From: Odontocerum albicorne
Lineage: Eukaryota; Arthropoda; Insecta; Trichoptera; Odontoceridae
Direction of reading: 5' to 3'
Length of the DNA stretch: 64,000 nucleotides
NCBI GenBank assembly: GCA_949825065.1
Contig: OX463848.1
Location: 42,612,766 to 42,676,765, forward strand
The notes beneath the pieces were generated by a model. That model searched no databases and was not told the origin of the DNA. It was given only the letters and a program-made list of their open reading frames with translations. A program made the position numbers and the translations under genes. Below, piece by piece: positions 23,401-33,624 of the stretch. The first letter of the stretch is position 1. Every line of letters begins with the position of its first letter.

Positions 23401-23781
23401 CTACTAACTTTGTGCTCTCCTTTATTAATATAAAATAAACCAAATATTAAGGACAATATTTTGCCTCTGGAGTTGAATAACCCTGCATCAACATGTGGAA
23501 GGTTTCAATTCTGCGAGGCAACTTGCATCTCGTTCTACTAATGAGGCCATGTGTTTTCTATATCTCAATATATATCCATAAAATTCCCACAAAAATCTCA
23601 AAGATTATAAATAATTTTAAAACGATGACTGTAATTTATTATTACTACTGCTTTTTGTATCTTCATGTCAGTTTAAGATAAAATTTTGTATTAATTGTCA
23701 ATAATTTTAAGTACTTGTATAACCTGTCACATGTTCATTTGCATATAAAGACACTGTTGTGTAGTTAATTAAATAAAATAA
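20459..23781 (+). mobile_element. CR1/Jockey-type LINE in gene B intron
   Basis: A 3.3-kb element on the strand opposite to gene B, flanked by AATCA (20454-20458 and 23782-23786) and ending in a short A-rich tail (AATTAAATAAAATAAA). The homologous intron of gene A is uninterrupted (GTATCGTCACTAAG in reverse complement at about 1600), which defines the empty site. It lacks an ORF1, so it is 5'-truncated. Confidence 0.85.
20600..23351 (+). pseudogene. LINE endonuclease/reverse transcriptase, decayed
   Basis: Domain order is visible: an apurinic-like endonuclease start (CYYQNLRGLKTKLNELN, then FTETWLDDS), an endonuclease middle (VIAGDYNLQ and a PIDHH region), then RT motifs SKAFDKVSHNILLSKLK, SGVPQGFHLGPILFLLFVND and LLFADDLKMF (the catalytic ADD box), and a C-terminal region ending DIFNI. 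The frame is broken near 20735, 21126, 21390, 22103 and 23018. Motif style fits the CR1/Jockey superfamily. Confidence 0.88.
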
Positions 23782-23786
23782 AATCA

Positions 23787-24500
23787 CTAAGATGATTGTC
23801 AACAACAGTATTCTAGTGCCAACTTTGATGTCTAGTAGTGAAATATAAATGCGATATACGTGTATGGGTGAATAATGAAAGGTTGGACCAAGTTAAGGAA
23901 TTGTACTACGAGTATTTGAATAGTATTTTCTCAGATAATGGAAGAGTTATGAGAGATATCTAAATGCATGTAGCGATAAGAAACAAAGTCAATGGGGCAC
24001 CAAAACATATATATCCGAACCAGACATTATGAAAATTTACTAAGATGATAGTCCACAACAGTATTTAATACAGTATGACAGTAAAACATGGACATGAAAA
24101 GAATGAAAAAATCCAAATACATGCTCTAGAAATGCGTGCACTGACAAAAATACATGGTTTGATGCTATGTTATTTGACTGAATACGGAATTAAGTGATTA
24201 GCAAATGAATTAGAATTTAAGGCTTAATGTATTAAGTAAGGTGTAGAAGAGCACTCCGATATGGTTTGGGCATGTAACATAAAACGAATGAATGAAGATG
24301 CCAGTGGAAGACGTGGTAGAGGAAGACCAAGGGAAATATGGTTGTATCAAGTCAATGATATTTGGAAAGAATGTCAGAGAAGTTACAGCGGTTGTTCAAG
24401 AAGGTCTTTGGTTAAGGAAGATGCGAAAGATATGTGTTGTGATAAGAAAATAACATACTCTCTCCTCTCTGTCTACCCTGACAGGAAGACAGCATGATAG
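23787..24500 (+). mobile_element. LINE C-terminal fragment in gene B intron, shared with gene A
   Basis: Decayed LINE tail (MVWACNIKRMNEDASGRRGR then GRPREIW-YQVNDIW and SLLSVYPDR). This whole block is the inverted partner of 1033-1600 in gene A's intron, so it dates from before the A/B duplication. It borders the younger LINE at 23781. Confidence 0.72.
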
Positions 24501-24524
24501 TATGTATGTATTCTATTGTATTTT

Positions 24525-24605
24525 ACCTTTGTCGTATACAAGCTGGCAGATTTATTGCCATCTGACAATTTCTTCCAAACCAACAAGAACGATGTATTGT
24601 AGTAC
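24525..24605 (-). mobile_element. SINE body fragment
   Basis: Contains the shared SINE core (ATTGCCATCTGACAATTTCT near 24552) without the tRNA-like head. Similar partial SINE sequence with a degraded tRNA-like head lies at about 25170-25320. Confidence 0.55.
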
Positions 24606-24634
24606 AATTTCATTGTACCTATTGTACGAGTATA

Positions 24635-25148
24635 TATTGAAAAGAAATCCTTTAATAAGAAATCAAAGATTTTCGAATCCAACAACATAGACCTAAAGAT
24701 CCGCAAGCAATTGGTCAAAACACATGTTTGGAGTATTTTGATGTATGGTTGCGAGACATGGTGCATAGGCGAAAGTGATCGAAAAAGATTGGAGGCCTTC
24801 GAGATGTGGACCTATAGACGAATCCTAAGGATTTCCTGGAGATACCACATTACAAATTACGAGGTTCTCAGCAGGATCGAAGAAACCAGGCGCCCGTCAA
24901 ACATCATATCGGAAAGATGTGCAGAATGGTTGGGTCATATGCTGCGAAATGAAAATCTCCCGCACAATAAACTGGAGGGTATGATTGAGGAATCGATTAG
25001 CATAGGGCGTCCTCGCCGAGAGTATCTGGAGCAAATATGCTACGATATGGACTGCACCTCCTATACAGAGCTCAAGAGGATCGCTGAAGACCGAGCGGAG
25101 TGGAGGAGGAGATGCAGAGCTTTGCTGCTAACCAATCCTCAGGATTGA
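24635..25148 (+). mobile_element. LINE RT C-terminal fragment
   Basis: An open stretch of about 145 codons from 24711 reads VWSILMYGCETWCIGESDRK, FEMWTYRRILRISW and RCAEWLGHMLRNE, ending RAEWRRRCRALLL. This is the thumb/C-terminal region common to LINEs, distinct in sequence from the GRPRK-DQV family. No upstream RT core is present. Confidence 0.75.
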
Positions 25149-25675
25149 AACTGAATAAGAAGATATGTAGAACAATTTGGTAAATTTATTGTCTTATGGT
25201 AATTTCTTTCAACAAACCAGAATGATGTATTCGAGACCATAAGTAAAAATAAGGGGTATTGGGTACCAACAGGAGCTGAACCCGTAATCCCAGGGCTGGA
25301 AGACAAAATCAAATGGAAATTGATAAAATTGAAATCAATCTGTTAGCGACACTTGATCCAGTGTAGACTTTAGAAGCGGACTACTATGGTAATATTTATG
25401 ACTACCATATATCAGTCTAGCAGCCGCATTGAAAACTATAAATTAGGAAATCAGGCAGACTAGAATAATAAGAACTACAATAATCCAGACGTGATACAAA
25501 AAAAAATTAATAAGAGTTTTTATTTCCTTTGTTGGAAGACATCAAGGTACAAATTTTATCTCTTTAAGACTATAGAAGCTGGAAGATATTGTATGACCTA
25601 TTTGCCTAAGAAGATAACTAACTAAGATATTTGATGCTATCTTTTGGAAAAATACTAACATATTAGGTGTTAACA

Positions 25676-26070
25676 TAAATTGTGTCCGTTTTTTTTTTCA
25701 ATTTAAAAATGAGCAACAAAAGTAAAAGAAAATGGTAAAGGCTATACCTCATTCGAAAGAAAATATTCTGCTCTACAAGATGTATTTGCTTTTACGTTAC
25801 ATATATTATTTTATTTGATTACAAGCCTTCAAAATGGAATGTCAAGTAGACGAAAGTAAGCATTTTCGAAAATGCTCACTTTCGTCTACTTGACATTCCA
25901 TTTTGAAGGCTTGTAATCAAATAAAATAATGTATGTAACGTAAAAGCAAACACAATATCTTGTAGAAGAAAAAATTTTCTTTCGAATGACGTATAACCTT
26001 TACCATTTTGTTTTACTTTTGGTGCTCATTTTTAAATTGGAAAAAAACGGACACAACTTATGTTAACACC
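25676..26070. mobile_element. Snap-back TIR element with about 190-bp arms
   Basis: The whole 395-bp element is one long palindrome: ends GGTGTTAACATAA.TTGTGTC, subterminal CCGTTTTT run, centre near 25868 (AGCATTTTCGAAAATGCT). Arms are about 90% alike by eye. A single arm is present at 42298-42515. The subterminal GT(G/A)TCCGTTTT resembles the end of the MITE at 19437-19699. Unassigned superfamily. Confidence 0.85.
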
Positions 26071-26439
26071 CAATACATGACTGATACAAAGATCCCTATC
26101 AAGAAGATGTCTATTTTACATAGATTTACTTTTTAATTTATTTTAAGACGTCCAATTTGAGATTAAGGATGTAATTAGAAATAATTTTGTTTCAGATTTT
26201 GTTTTTCATACGAATCTAAAAATTTAAAGAACTAAGTCATATATATCAAAAAATTAAACTGGAGAGATTGCAAACATGTCATCGACTAAGATTTTACTTA
26301 AATTCAGTGTCAAATTGTAAATATTAATTATGCATGCAAAGCATTTGATTTATTCTTGATTTTCTTAACTGTTTATATTCAAATTTAATCTCCCCAATTT
26401 TGTATTTTTGTATCACATTACTTTGTGGTATAGTTTAAT

Positions 26440-26690
26440 TCAATTCAAAGTACAGAACAGAACTCTGGGAGATCGGATCAGAAATGAGACGATAAGCTCT
26501 GTCTGTGGTGTTGAAGACATGGTGAGGTGGGGAAGAAACAGAAGGCGCTTCAGGGGAGATCATGTGGACTGCATGGAGGATATAAGACTGGCAAGAATCA
26601 CTAAGACTGAAAACCCTAACAGCAGGAGATTACCAGCAAGGCCGTCGAAAAAGTGAAAGGACAGCTGAACGTCATCAGTAGAGTTTAAAT
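26440..26690 (+). mobile_element. LINE C-terminal fragment
   Basis: Encodes RTLGDRIRNETISSVCGVED, then MVRWGRNRRRFRGDHVDCME and ARPSKK, the tail pattern of another LINE group, also seen on the minus strand at 48460-48885. Lies inside gene B's intron, just before exon 26831-27092. Confidence 0.65.
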
Positions 26691-26830
26691 AAATAACAAG
26701 GTCCAGCACTCAAACTTTGCATCCAGCATCACAATTTTCCAGGCCAGCGCTGCATAAAGGTGGTGATTTAATGAATGACAAATGTTCTGAACATTGTAAC
26801 AAATATAAATAATTCTTTTATTGTACTTAC

Positions 26831-27092
26831 GTTGTCTTCGTGTGTTTTGCCCCAACCTGAAATATTTCCGTTTGATCCGATACTATAATTTGTATCAATC
26901 ATTGGAAGGTTGACTTTTCCAACTTCATCAGTCATTTCCAAAGGTGTTTGTAGAAAAAGAATACAAATATTGTTGTGAAATTTTTTGCTGTCGAAGTTTT
27001 CATGTTCGACTTTTCGTTTCGCTAAAACTGATTGGTTGGGTGATGAAAAGTTTTTTGAACCCACACGAATTTCTATTTGTGATGCAGTGTAA
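26831..27092 (-). CDS. Gene B exon with catalytic-Asp region (Asn-substituted)
   Basis: Internal exon of 262 bp. Reverse-strand acceptor CTTTTTCCAG ends at 27093, and the donor GTAAGT begins at 26830. It receives two bases from the upstream exon (phase 2) and ends in phase 0, which fits both neighbours. Translation includes ASQIEIRVGSKNF, the equivalent of the catalytic-Asp region as SKKFHNNICILFLQTPLEM, and later GNISGWGKT (the conserved GWG-T turn). In the family the motif is N-D-I-x-L; here it is N-N-I-C-I-L, so the catalytic Asp (102 in chymotrypsin numbering) is Asn. The homologous exons of genes A and C are outside the window. Confidence 0.88.
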
Positions 27093-28091
27093 CTGGAAAA
27101 AGATAAAAAGCACTTAAAATTTTGCTTCCATGTATTGGGTTGTTAGGAAAGTAATTTTGTGTTTTTAGCTTCAATTCAAACAAAATTGCACCTAATGCTC
27201 ACGGTTCATCATCGCTTAAAGTCAATATGCTATTCTGTGTCCCATGGCATACAATGAGATATCGAATTCATAAAGGTAAAAGGGTGCAAAAAAATCAGAC
27301 AGTGGATCAGAGTGTGGTCGTTATCGCTACAGGAATTTGAGTATTTGAGCTTGCAGGAGGAGTAGGTTGTAATAAAAAATTTGTTAAGATTTAGGCTTAA
27401 TCCAAATTTACTGGGGACACGACAAATGAAAGGCGACAAACCCAGATCGATATAAGAGTGTCCACTTATAGTCACCTGATTTTATTTTGTTGTTTGTCTT
27501 GTGAAGATGCAAGATGAAGATGCAACATGCAACATGAAGATGCATGTGAAGATGCAACAATGCTCACGTACGTATTCGGCGCTTGTGAATATTGTTACCA
27601 GATTTAAACCTACACTATCATTGTAAGAGGAAATGCAGTTACCCAATAAACCCTGTATTATGTTATGTAACATGAACTGTTTCTTTAAACAAAATATTTT
27701 TCTTTGTAATAAAGACTTCAACCTCAAATTAAGAATACCCATTTCATAATAATACATCTTCACAGTACTTCTTTATGGCGTAGAGACTTGGACACTCACC
27801 TAAGCCACCACAAAAAGAACCGAAAAACATTTGAAATATGGCGAAGCAATTGCTCCTTTCTCAGGGCATTGCTATGTTAGGTCTGAGAGAGTGTTGTTGC
27901 ACATTGAAAAAAAGTGGTGGGGGTCTTATTGGTTGTTAAGATATTTTGAGTGTGGTTATTGATGATTATTTTTTGTTAATGACACATTGCTATTATTATT
28001 TTTAAATTTTTGTTCTTTTGATTGAAAAAGTGTGTATCTATAGTAAGATACACACTTTTTCAGATTGACTTAAAATAAGAATTATTTAATT
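27093..28091. other. Intron sequence of gene B with repeat scraps
   Basis: No gene. About 27136-27170 looks like a mariner end (TTGGGTTGTTAGGAAAGTAA). About 27410-27480 shares a block (ACTGGGGACACGACAAATGA) with 38260-38330. About 27765-27850 encodes a LINE scrap (VLLYGVETWTLT). A 17-bp-arm hairpin, TGAAAAAGTGTGTATCT and its complement, lies at 28023-28062. Confidence 0.5.
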
Positions 28092-28549
28092 CAGTGGTCT
28101 CCAAAGTGGGGTACGGTTCGCATACTCTAGGAGGTACGCGAGTCTATACTTGGGGGTACGCCAAGAGACAGAAAAAAATAGAAAATTTATTAAAAATGAA
28201 GAAATACTTCCTTGTATTTTTAAATAACATGATCATAATCATCAAATAGATGAGGAATTGACAGCGGCGACATTATCGGTTAGTCGTAGAAGAGCCAAAC
28301 GGCAAATAGCCAAATTTTTCAAGTTAAGTGCGCGTTTCGCAAACTGTTATCAGTCAGGCGGTAGCTCTGTACGTGGAATGTCCTGTGTCATGGAATTCAA
28401 TGTATGTTGACTGTTTCAAATAAATAATTTGTAATAAATTAGATGTATTTATTTTATTTAAGACTGCCAATCCATGACATTTTTACGTATTCGTATATAA
28501 ATTTCTTCTGTCTTAGAGGTGCGCGATCAAAAAGTTTTGGAGATCACTG
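28092..28549. mobile_element. hAT-like MITE
   Basis: Ends CAGTGGTCTCCAAAGT... and, reversed, CAGTGATCTCCAAAACT, the CAGTGNTCTCCAAA type used by hAT elements. 458 bp, non-coding. The 8-bp flanks are not identical (ATTTAATT against GCATAGTT), so the target duplication has decayed or the site has rearranged. Confidence 0.65.
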
Positions 28550-28749
28550 GCATAGTTAGTCGGCCATCATGTCTATGGTATCTGAACATAAAAATTAAGC
28601 ATGATGCGACAAGGGCAAAAGTTTTTAATGTGATTGTTAAAGAGTATCTATTTAAATCATTGCTTTGTTATTCCTATACTCGTATCTTTCCTTATCATTT
28701 AAAAATAATATAAATATAAATTAGGGATATACGCATTACAAAGTAACAA

Positions 28750-29310
28750 AGGTTGTCCCAAAAAAATATACACACACTTTTACACCGTGTCATTAAATTA
28801 AAGTTGCAGCAGGAAGTCATCGTGAAGTTGCAGCAGGAATTCAATCAACGCATCTTGAAGAGTTAAGGGATGAGGAAGACTTTAATTTCCAGCAAGAAAA
28901 TGCCTTATGACCTTCCTACTATCATCGAGACGTGAGGGCATATCTTGATGAAAATTAGCAGAACAGATGGATTGGACGTAGAAAAAGCATTGAATACCCT
29001 CCACAATCTCCAGACCTCATGCCGATGGACTTTTTTTTATGGAAACTCATCAAAGATAAAGTTCATAGCACTAAACCGGCAACAGTTAATGAATTAAGAG
29101 CCCAAATACTAAAACAAATGTTTCGTGATGTTTGCAATTCTATGTTATCTGCAGTGCATGAAGAAGAACATCCATCAATTTGAACATTTGCAATAATTAA
29201 AAAAATATTCATCTGTTTTCTTAAAGTTGGAGTTTTAATCTTAGATATATCTTAATAAATACTGAATTTATAATCTTTCAAAGTGTGTATGAATTTTTTT
29301 GGGACACTCT
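28750..29310 (+). mobile_element. Mariner-like element remnant beside gene B's His exon
   Basis: Ends AGGTTGTCCCAAAAAAATAT and, reversed, AGAGTGTCCCAAAAAAATTC. The interior encodes a decayed Tc1/mariner transposase C-terminal part (PPQSPDLMPMDFFLWKLIKD and NELRAQILKQM). The same element occupies the same position after gene C's exon (63421-63981), so it is older than the B/C duplication. Confidence 0.85.
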
Positions 29311-29329
29311 GTAGTGTAAAAATTCTTAC

Positions 29330-29612
29330 TTGAAAGTACAATGAGCTGCAGTGATGACAACTGTTTCATTGTAAATTGCTGCGCCACATATATTTATATT
29401 ATTTATACTCAAACCCGCATGATATCCAAAATCTTTCATATCAAATGTAGTCTGATCAGGGGCGTTCACCATGCGTTTAGACCTGGCTTTAGTATCTTCA
29501 GAATCTATCGAGTCTTTATTACATTGACGATCAATCGATACTTCCATATGTTGAGAAGTCTGACCCTTCCCTATGTCAATATCCTCGTCTTTATTATAAT
29601 GTGAGCTCCATC
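29330..29612 (-). CDS. Gene B exon with catalytic His and activation site
   Basis: A 283-bp exon; acceptor TTTCCCGTAG ends at 29613 and donor GTAAGAA begins at 29329. It encodes a Cys/acidic pro-region, then KARSKR followed by MVNAPDQTTFDMKDFGYHAG. The Lys-Arg before MVN is the probable zymogen cleavage site, with MVN in the place of the usual IVGG. The end, NICGAAIYNETVVITAAHCTF, holds the catalytic His (TAAHC) and its disulfide Cys. The exon for the signal peptide upstream was not found. It aligns with gene C's exon (63146-63401), which is 27 bp (nine codons) shorter, an in-frame difference in the pro-region. Confidence 0.88.
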
Positions 29613-29794
29613 CTACGGGAAATTAAAAAATGTATTTTAGTTCATTAAACAGGGCTACTCCAGAGTCGCATTTGCTAACAGATGAACCTGAGCACTTGCC
29701 ATGGGGCGACAAGCCAAAGGAGGTGCCATAGGTTTATAAATAGATTATAAAAATACGCATAAAACTTGATTTAGATGAGATAAACCATCAACAA
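29613..29794 (-). other. Upstream intron segment of gene B
   Basis: No coding exon recognised. It aligns in reverse with 63000-63145 upstream of gene C's exon, including the GGCGCC..TTTGGCTTG block, so the duplicated block extends beyond the exon. Confidence 0.6.
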
Positions 29795-29938
29795 TCAATT
29801 TGTGCTCACCATTAACAATCAATTTGTGCTCACCATTAACAATCAATTTGTGCTCACCATTAATAATCAATTTGTGCTCACCATTAACAATCAATTTATG
29901 TGCACACCATTAACAATCAATTTATGTGCACACTATTA
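29795..29938. repeat. 24-26-bp tandem repeat, about 6 copies
   Basis: Units of ACCATTAACAATCAATTTGT plus GCTC. The last two units are lengthened to end in ATGTGCAC. Its inverted partner at 62765-62885 has about five more-diverged units, so copy number and sequence have changed since duplication. Confidence 0.9.
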
Positions 29939-29969
29939 ACCAACTTTCATATATGGGAGTTAATTGTGA

Positions 29970-30360
29970 ACATCGAAAATATTGAAAAGAGTCGAATAAA
30001 TGCTGTAGAAATACGAGCACTTAGAAGAATACATGGGGTGACTATGTATGACATAAAACGGAACCTACTTATTAGGGATGAGTGTGATCTTACCGCTGAT
30101 GTGTTGAGCAAGAGGAAAAACACCACTCTTAGATTGTTTGGGCATGTGGAATGAATGAATGAAGAAAAACTAACAAAACAAATATTCAATTCCATTGTGA
30201 GTGGAAGGTGTGGTAGAGGAAGACCAAGGAAAGTATGGTTGGATCAAGTGTATGATATTTTGAAAAAGGAAATTTTAAAAGTCACAGGAATTCTAGGGAC
30301 TGTATGAGAAGGCGTATAGATGGAGAAGAGGCGAAAATGTGTATTCCGTGGAACAAAGTT
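29970..30360 (+). mobile_element. LINE C-terminal fragment upstream of gene B
   Basis: Encodes KSRINAVEIRALRRIHGVTM, FGHVE-MNEEKLTKQI, and GRCGRGRPRKVWLDQVYDIL in shifting frames: the family tail seen repeatedly in the window. Inverted partner at 62330-62760. Confidence 0.75.
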
Positions 30361-30629
30361 TTTCATTACTGAAACAATTAAAATCATACTTAAGCTAAAA
30401 CAAAACAGACTAAATGCATTATTAAAAAATAGATATAATAGTAAATATGGATTTCAATGACTTCCAACAGTCTTATACTGATAGTCCCGCTAACTAAGAA
30501 CAAGTACAATAAGAGGTTCATACTGATCAGATTAATACTTTGAATAAACACATCAACACTAACTCAGAAGAATACTTCGAATAAACACATCAACAGCATC
30601 AGGCCCTGCCAGCTAGCTTGTAAAAACTT

Positions 30630-30985
30630 TCTTCTTTCGATGGTCTTACAGCCCATATCGAGCTTTGACCTCCGTCAATCTTCGGCTCCAACTCCTGTCT
30701 TCCGCCTCGACCCTCCAAACCTGCACCTGTGGCAGCCGGGTTGCGTCCCTCTCAACTTCGTCCTCCCATCGCAGCCTCGGCCTGCCCATTCTCCTTCTCC
30801 CACCCGGGTGTCCTTCCAGGATTCTTTAAGGTGCTCGTGATGACGGCATTCTCTGCACATGTCTGGCCCATCACAATCTGCTCAGTCTGACATGTACAGA
30901 TAGCCTGGGAGCTTTGTAGATATTATATAGCTCGTCGTTGTATCGTATTCGCCAGGTTTGACCGTCATTCACGGGGTCCAGGATC
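30630..30985 (-). mobile_element. LINE RT C-terminal fragment, truncated
   Basis: Reverse strand: ILDPVNDGQTWRIRYNDELY, then a GRPRLRWEDEV-like segment and the RYGL end. It is the partner of 61725-62022, but everything corresponding to 60309-61724 is missing. The two edges meet at GGA, present at both break ends in the other copy, suggesting a deletion with 3-bp microhomology. Confidence 0.78.
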
Positions 30986-32000
30986 CAAACAGCGGACCCC
31001 AAATGGATGGGATAAGGCGAAGCAAAAGAACAAGAAATGGACTTCAATAATATCATATATACATTTGCGGAGAAGAAAGCGAGATGTGAACTGTATTGGT
31101 TTGATGTATGGCGTGAAATATATCATCCGAAACGGAAAAGATAAGCATTTTTTTCTGGAAGGGGGCGCACGTTGCAAACTGCTTAGGGGCGCTGTCGACG
31201 CAAACGCAACACTTGTTAACTCTCTAAACAGTGCTGTTAACTGTCTCTTTAGTCTTCTTATCGTCTTTTAGGATCGTGACCACCATAATCTAAGTTGTAT
31301 CTCCTGGAAAAAGCATCCTGTTGTTTCTTTCCCCTGATCATTCTAGTGCAATGTTTCTTAATATTTTTGAGCCGTGATGCGAATAAGGATAATGTTTTCA
31401 GTATAGCCACCCAAGTAAAGTGTAACCCTTAAAGCCTTGTGTGCCGATATATCGCCTTGTTTATTGTGTGCTAAAAGGTTCATGGTGCCGAAATGTTTTT
31501 TTTTACATAATATGAAAACAGTAGCAAACAAGACAAAGTTCATTTAAAGGCTTAAAACTATGGACAAAATTATATAAAATTTATCTTAATCTTACACAAA
31601 GATACAGTAAAAGTTACGTAATAATAATTACAAATCACTGGACTTTAGTGGGGAAGGTCGTCGGTTCGAACCTCGCGCTGTGCTACTCACCTCAAACATC
31701 ACAGGTATTTTTTTCTGCCTAGTATTCGAGGTTATAAAGATACCTATGACTTGAGTCATATCTATTCATAAAAAATTTAAAAAAACATGCTGGTGTGCTT
31801 CGATCATCTCACTTTCCATGTGCGGTGTGGCCAGTGAGTTTGCTGGCGGGCAACAGTTCACTCGTTTAAAAAAAAACTCCTTGGCGCAGCTTCGCTTTTT
31901 AACTGAATAGAAGTTAAAAATGGCGAGGGCATCCTCGACTACGAGGCCCAGCAAGGATGACGACAAAGTAATTGTTTAAATTAATGTTATATTTATAAAG
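30986..32000. repeat. Inverted duplicate block (partner of 55010-56526 plus 60187-60308)
   Basis: No gene. The sequence matches the right-hand block in reverse through the CAAACCAATACAG site (about 31085-31100), which here is uninterrupted by the Jockey LINE. It also matches through 31560-31700, which carries a tRNA-like B-box (GTCGGTTCGAACCTC) and may belong to a SINE, and the segment with GAGGATGCCCTCG (31925-31940), here without the LTR insertion. A diverged third copy of the last segment is at 44515-44650. Confidence 0.85.
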
Positions 32001-32002
32001 TA

Positions 32003-32459
32003 CTAGGCGTATCCAGAAAGTAAGTGTACTGAGGCTCTCACGACCGGATGGATTTTATTTTCGACATGTTGGCTACACTTCCGTGTAGCCTGACCCTACC
32101 CCTCCGCAATGAAACCGGTTCGAGGTCAGTACGTTGAGAAGTGTCGACGCGACAACACGTTTCGTGAAAAATGTCAATCCAAACTCCCGCCAAGTTTAAT
32201 CGAGTGGAGTCCGGGCAAGAGTTTTTGAGGCGCTGCAAACTCCATGGAGATGAATTTCTCCGCTCCATCGTTACTGGAGATGAAACTTGGGTTGCACACT
32301 ACACGCCTGAAACCAAAAGGCAGTCTCAACAGTGGCGTCACACCTCTTCACCCTCCGCCAAAAAGTTCAAACCCACAATTTCAGCCAAGAAAATCATGGC
32401 ATCCGTGTTTTTGGACTGTCAAGGCATAATTTTAATTGAATATATGCCTCAAAGGGAAC
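32003..32459 (+). mobile_element. Mariner element, 3'-truncated at the palindrome edge
   Basis: The start TAGGCGTATCCAGAAAGTAA matches the end of the mariner at 7330-8261. From 32171 it encodes KFNRVESGQEFLRRCKLHGD and TGDETWVAHYTPETKRQSQQ. The match stops after CTCAAAGGGA (about 32457), where palindrome sequence begins, so the palindrome's formation or a later break removed the rest. Confidence 0.88.
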
Positions 32460-33476
32460 TTTATCTAAGAATTTAAAAAACTGCTCAATATGAAAGACCC
32501 TTTACATGACGAGATGTATAAACGTGGAGGATGCGAAAGTCTGTGCTTGGATTGAAAAGTTTGCAGATCTGTCCGAGAGAATAAATCCATGTCTCTTGCG
32601 GTGTAGGCATCTCTGCCTACCCTGCAAGAGATACGGTGTGACAATATATATGAAAACAGATTTATACTATAACCTCAATTGCAGCTTTCATGTTTTATAT
32701 TTATTGTACTCATATTATTTATTGTAAGAATATATTAAAATAAATTGTATTTTTATCAGAAAATTATAATAAACTTTGGATAAAAAATGTCCTTAATCAG
32801 TTATTTCAAGTTGTTCCATTATTTAAAGTTGTTTGAAGTAAGTTGAGGGTTTTCACAATGTTTAAAATAAGATGATAAACTTGATTTACTTCTTAAAAAG
32901 GACACATGACTGGCATCTAATACTCTATTCAATATCCCTCGTTACTCTTCCATCATCTGAGTAAATACTCGTACTACCTTTATAACAGAATTCTTCCACT
33001 TACTATAATCTTTCATTCCTCGCCCACATATCGAGTTTACATTTCCTTTCACACTTTTCTATCATCATTACTATGGATTTCGCAACATTTATTCTCGTAC
33101 CTTTCTCTTTACATCTCTCATAAAATTACCTTATCAGACTCTGTATTTCATCCTCATTCTCCGCTAACACTACCATGTCATCAACACACAGTAATCCGCA
33201 AACATTCCCTTTCAACATTTGAATACTATCCATTGACCTGTGTAGTTCTTTCAAACACAAATCCACAGAAATGTTAAACAACCTGCAGACATGACACATT
33301 CTTACTTTACCCCTTTCTGATATATTAAACCACTCCGTTAACACTAATATATGCTCTATATTTAGCGTTTATACGCTGAATATAGAGCATATATTAGCAT
33401 ATTGACATAGTACTATGTATTCATTTACGTTCAACACTATGTTAATCATACGTAAAGAAAAAATCTAATTTGTAAA

Positions 33477-33624
33477 TTGTTTTATCAAATACTGTTTATT
33501 CCACTTTTTATAATGGTATAACCCTACCGGTTTCAAGGCTTTCGCCTCATCTTCAGGGGAGCACAAATAAGACTAGTCTTACCATTACAAAAAGTGGAAT
33601 AAACAGTGTTTGATAAAACAAATT
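33477..33624. mobile_element. Small TIR element within the left arm
   Basis: About 148 bp with roughly 40-bp inverted ends (TTGTTTTATCAAA.ACTGTT and complement) around a core containing GGTTTCAAGGCTTTCGCCTC. The same element is in the right arm at about 36496-36640 and, diverged, at 52986-53130. Confidence 0.8.

Noticed and set aside
30640..31271. Several short open frames on both strands
   Set aside because: They are shadows of a LINE C-terminus on the minus strand and of the duplicated non-coding block.
32506..32727. Identical 73-codon frames in the two palindrome arms
   Set aside because: Explained by the inverted duplication; content matches a decayed LINE C-terminus, not a conserved host gene.
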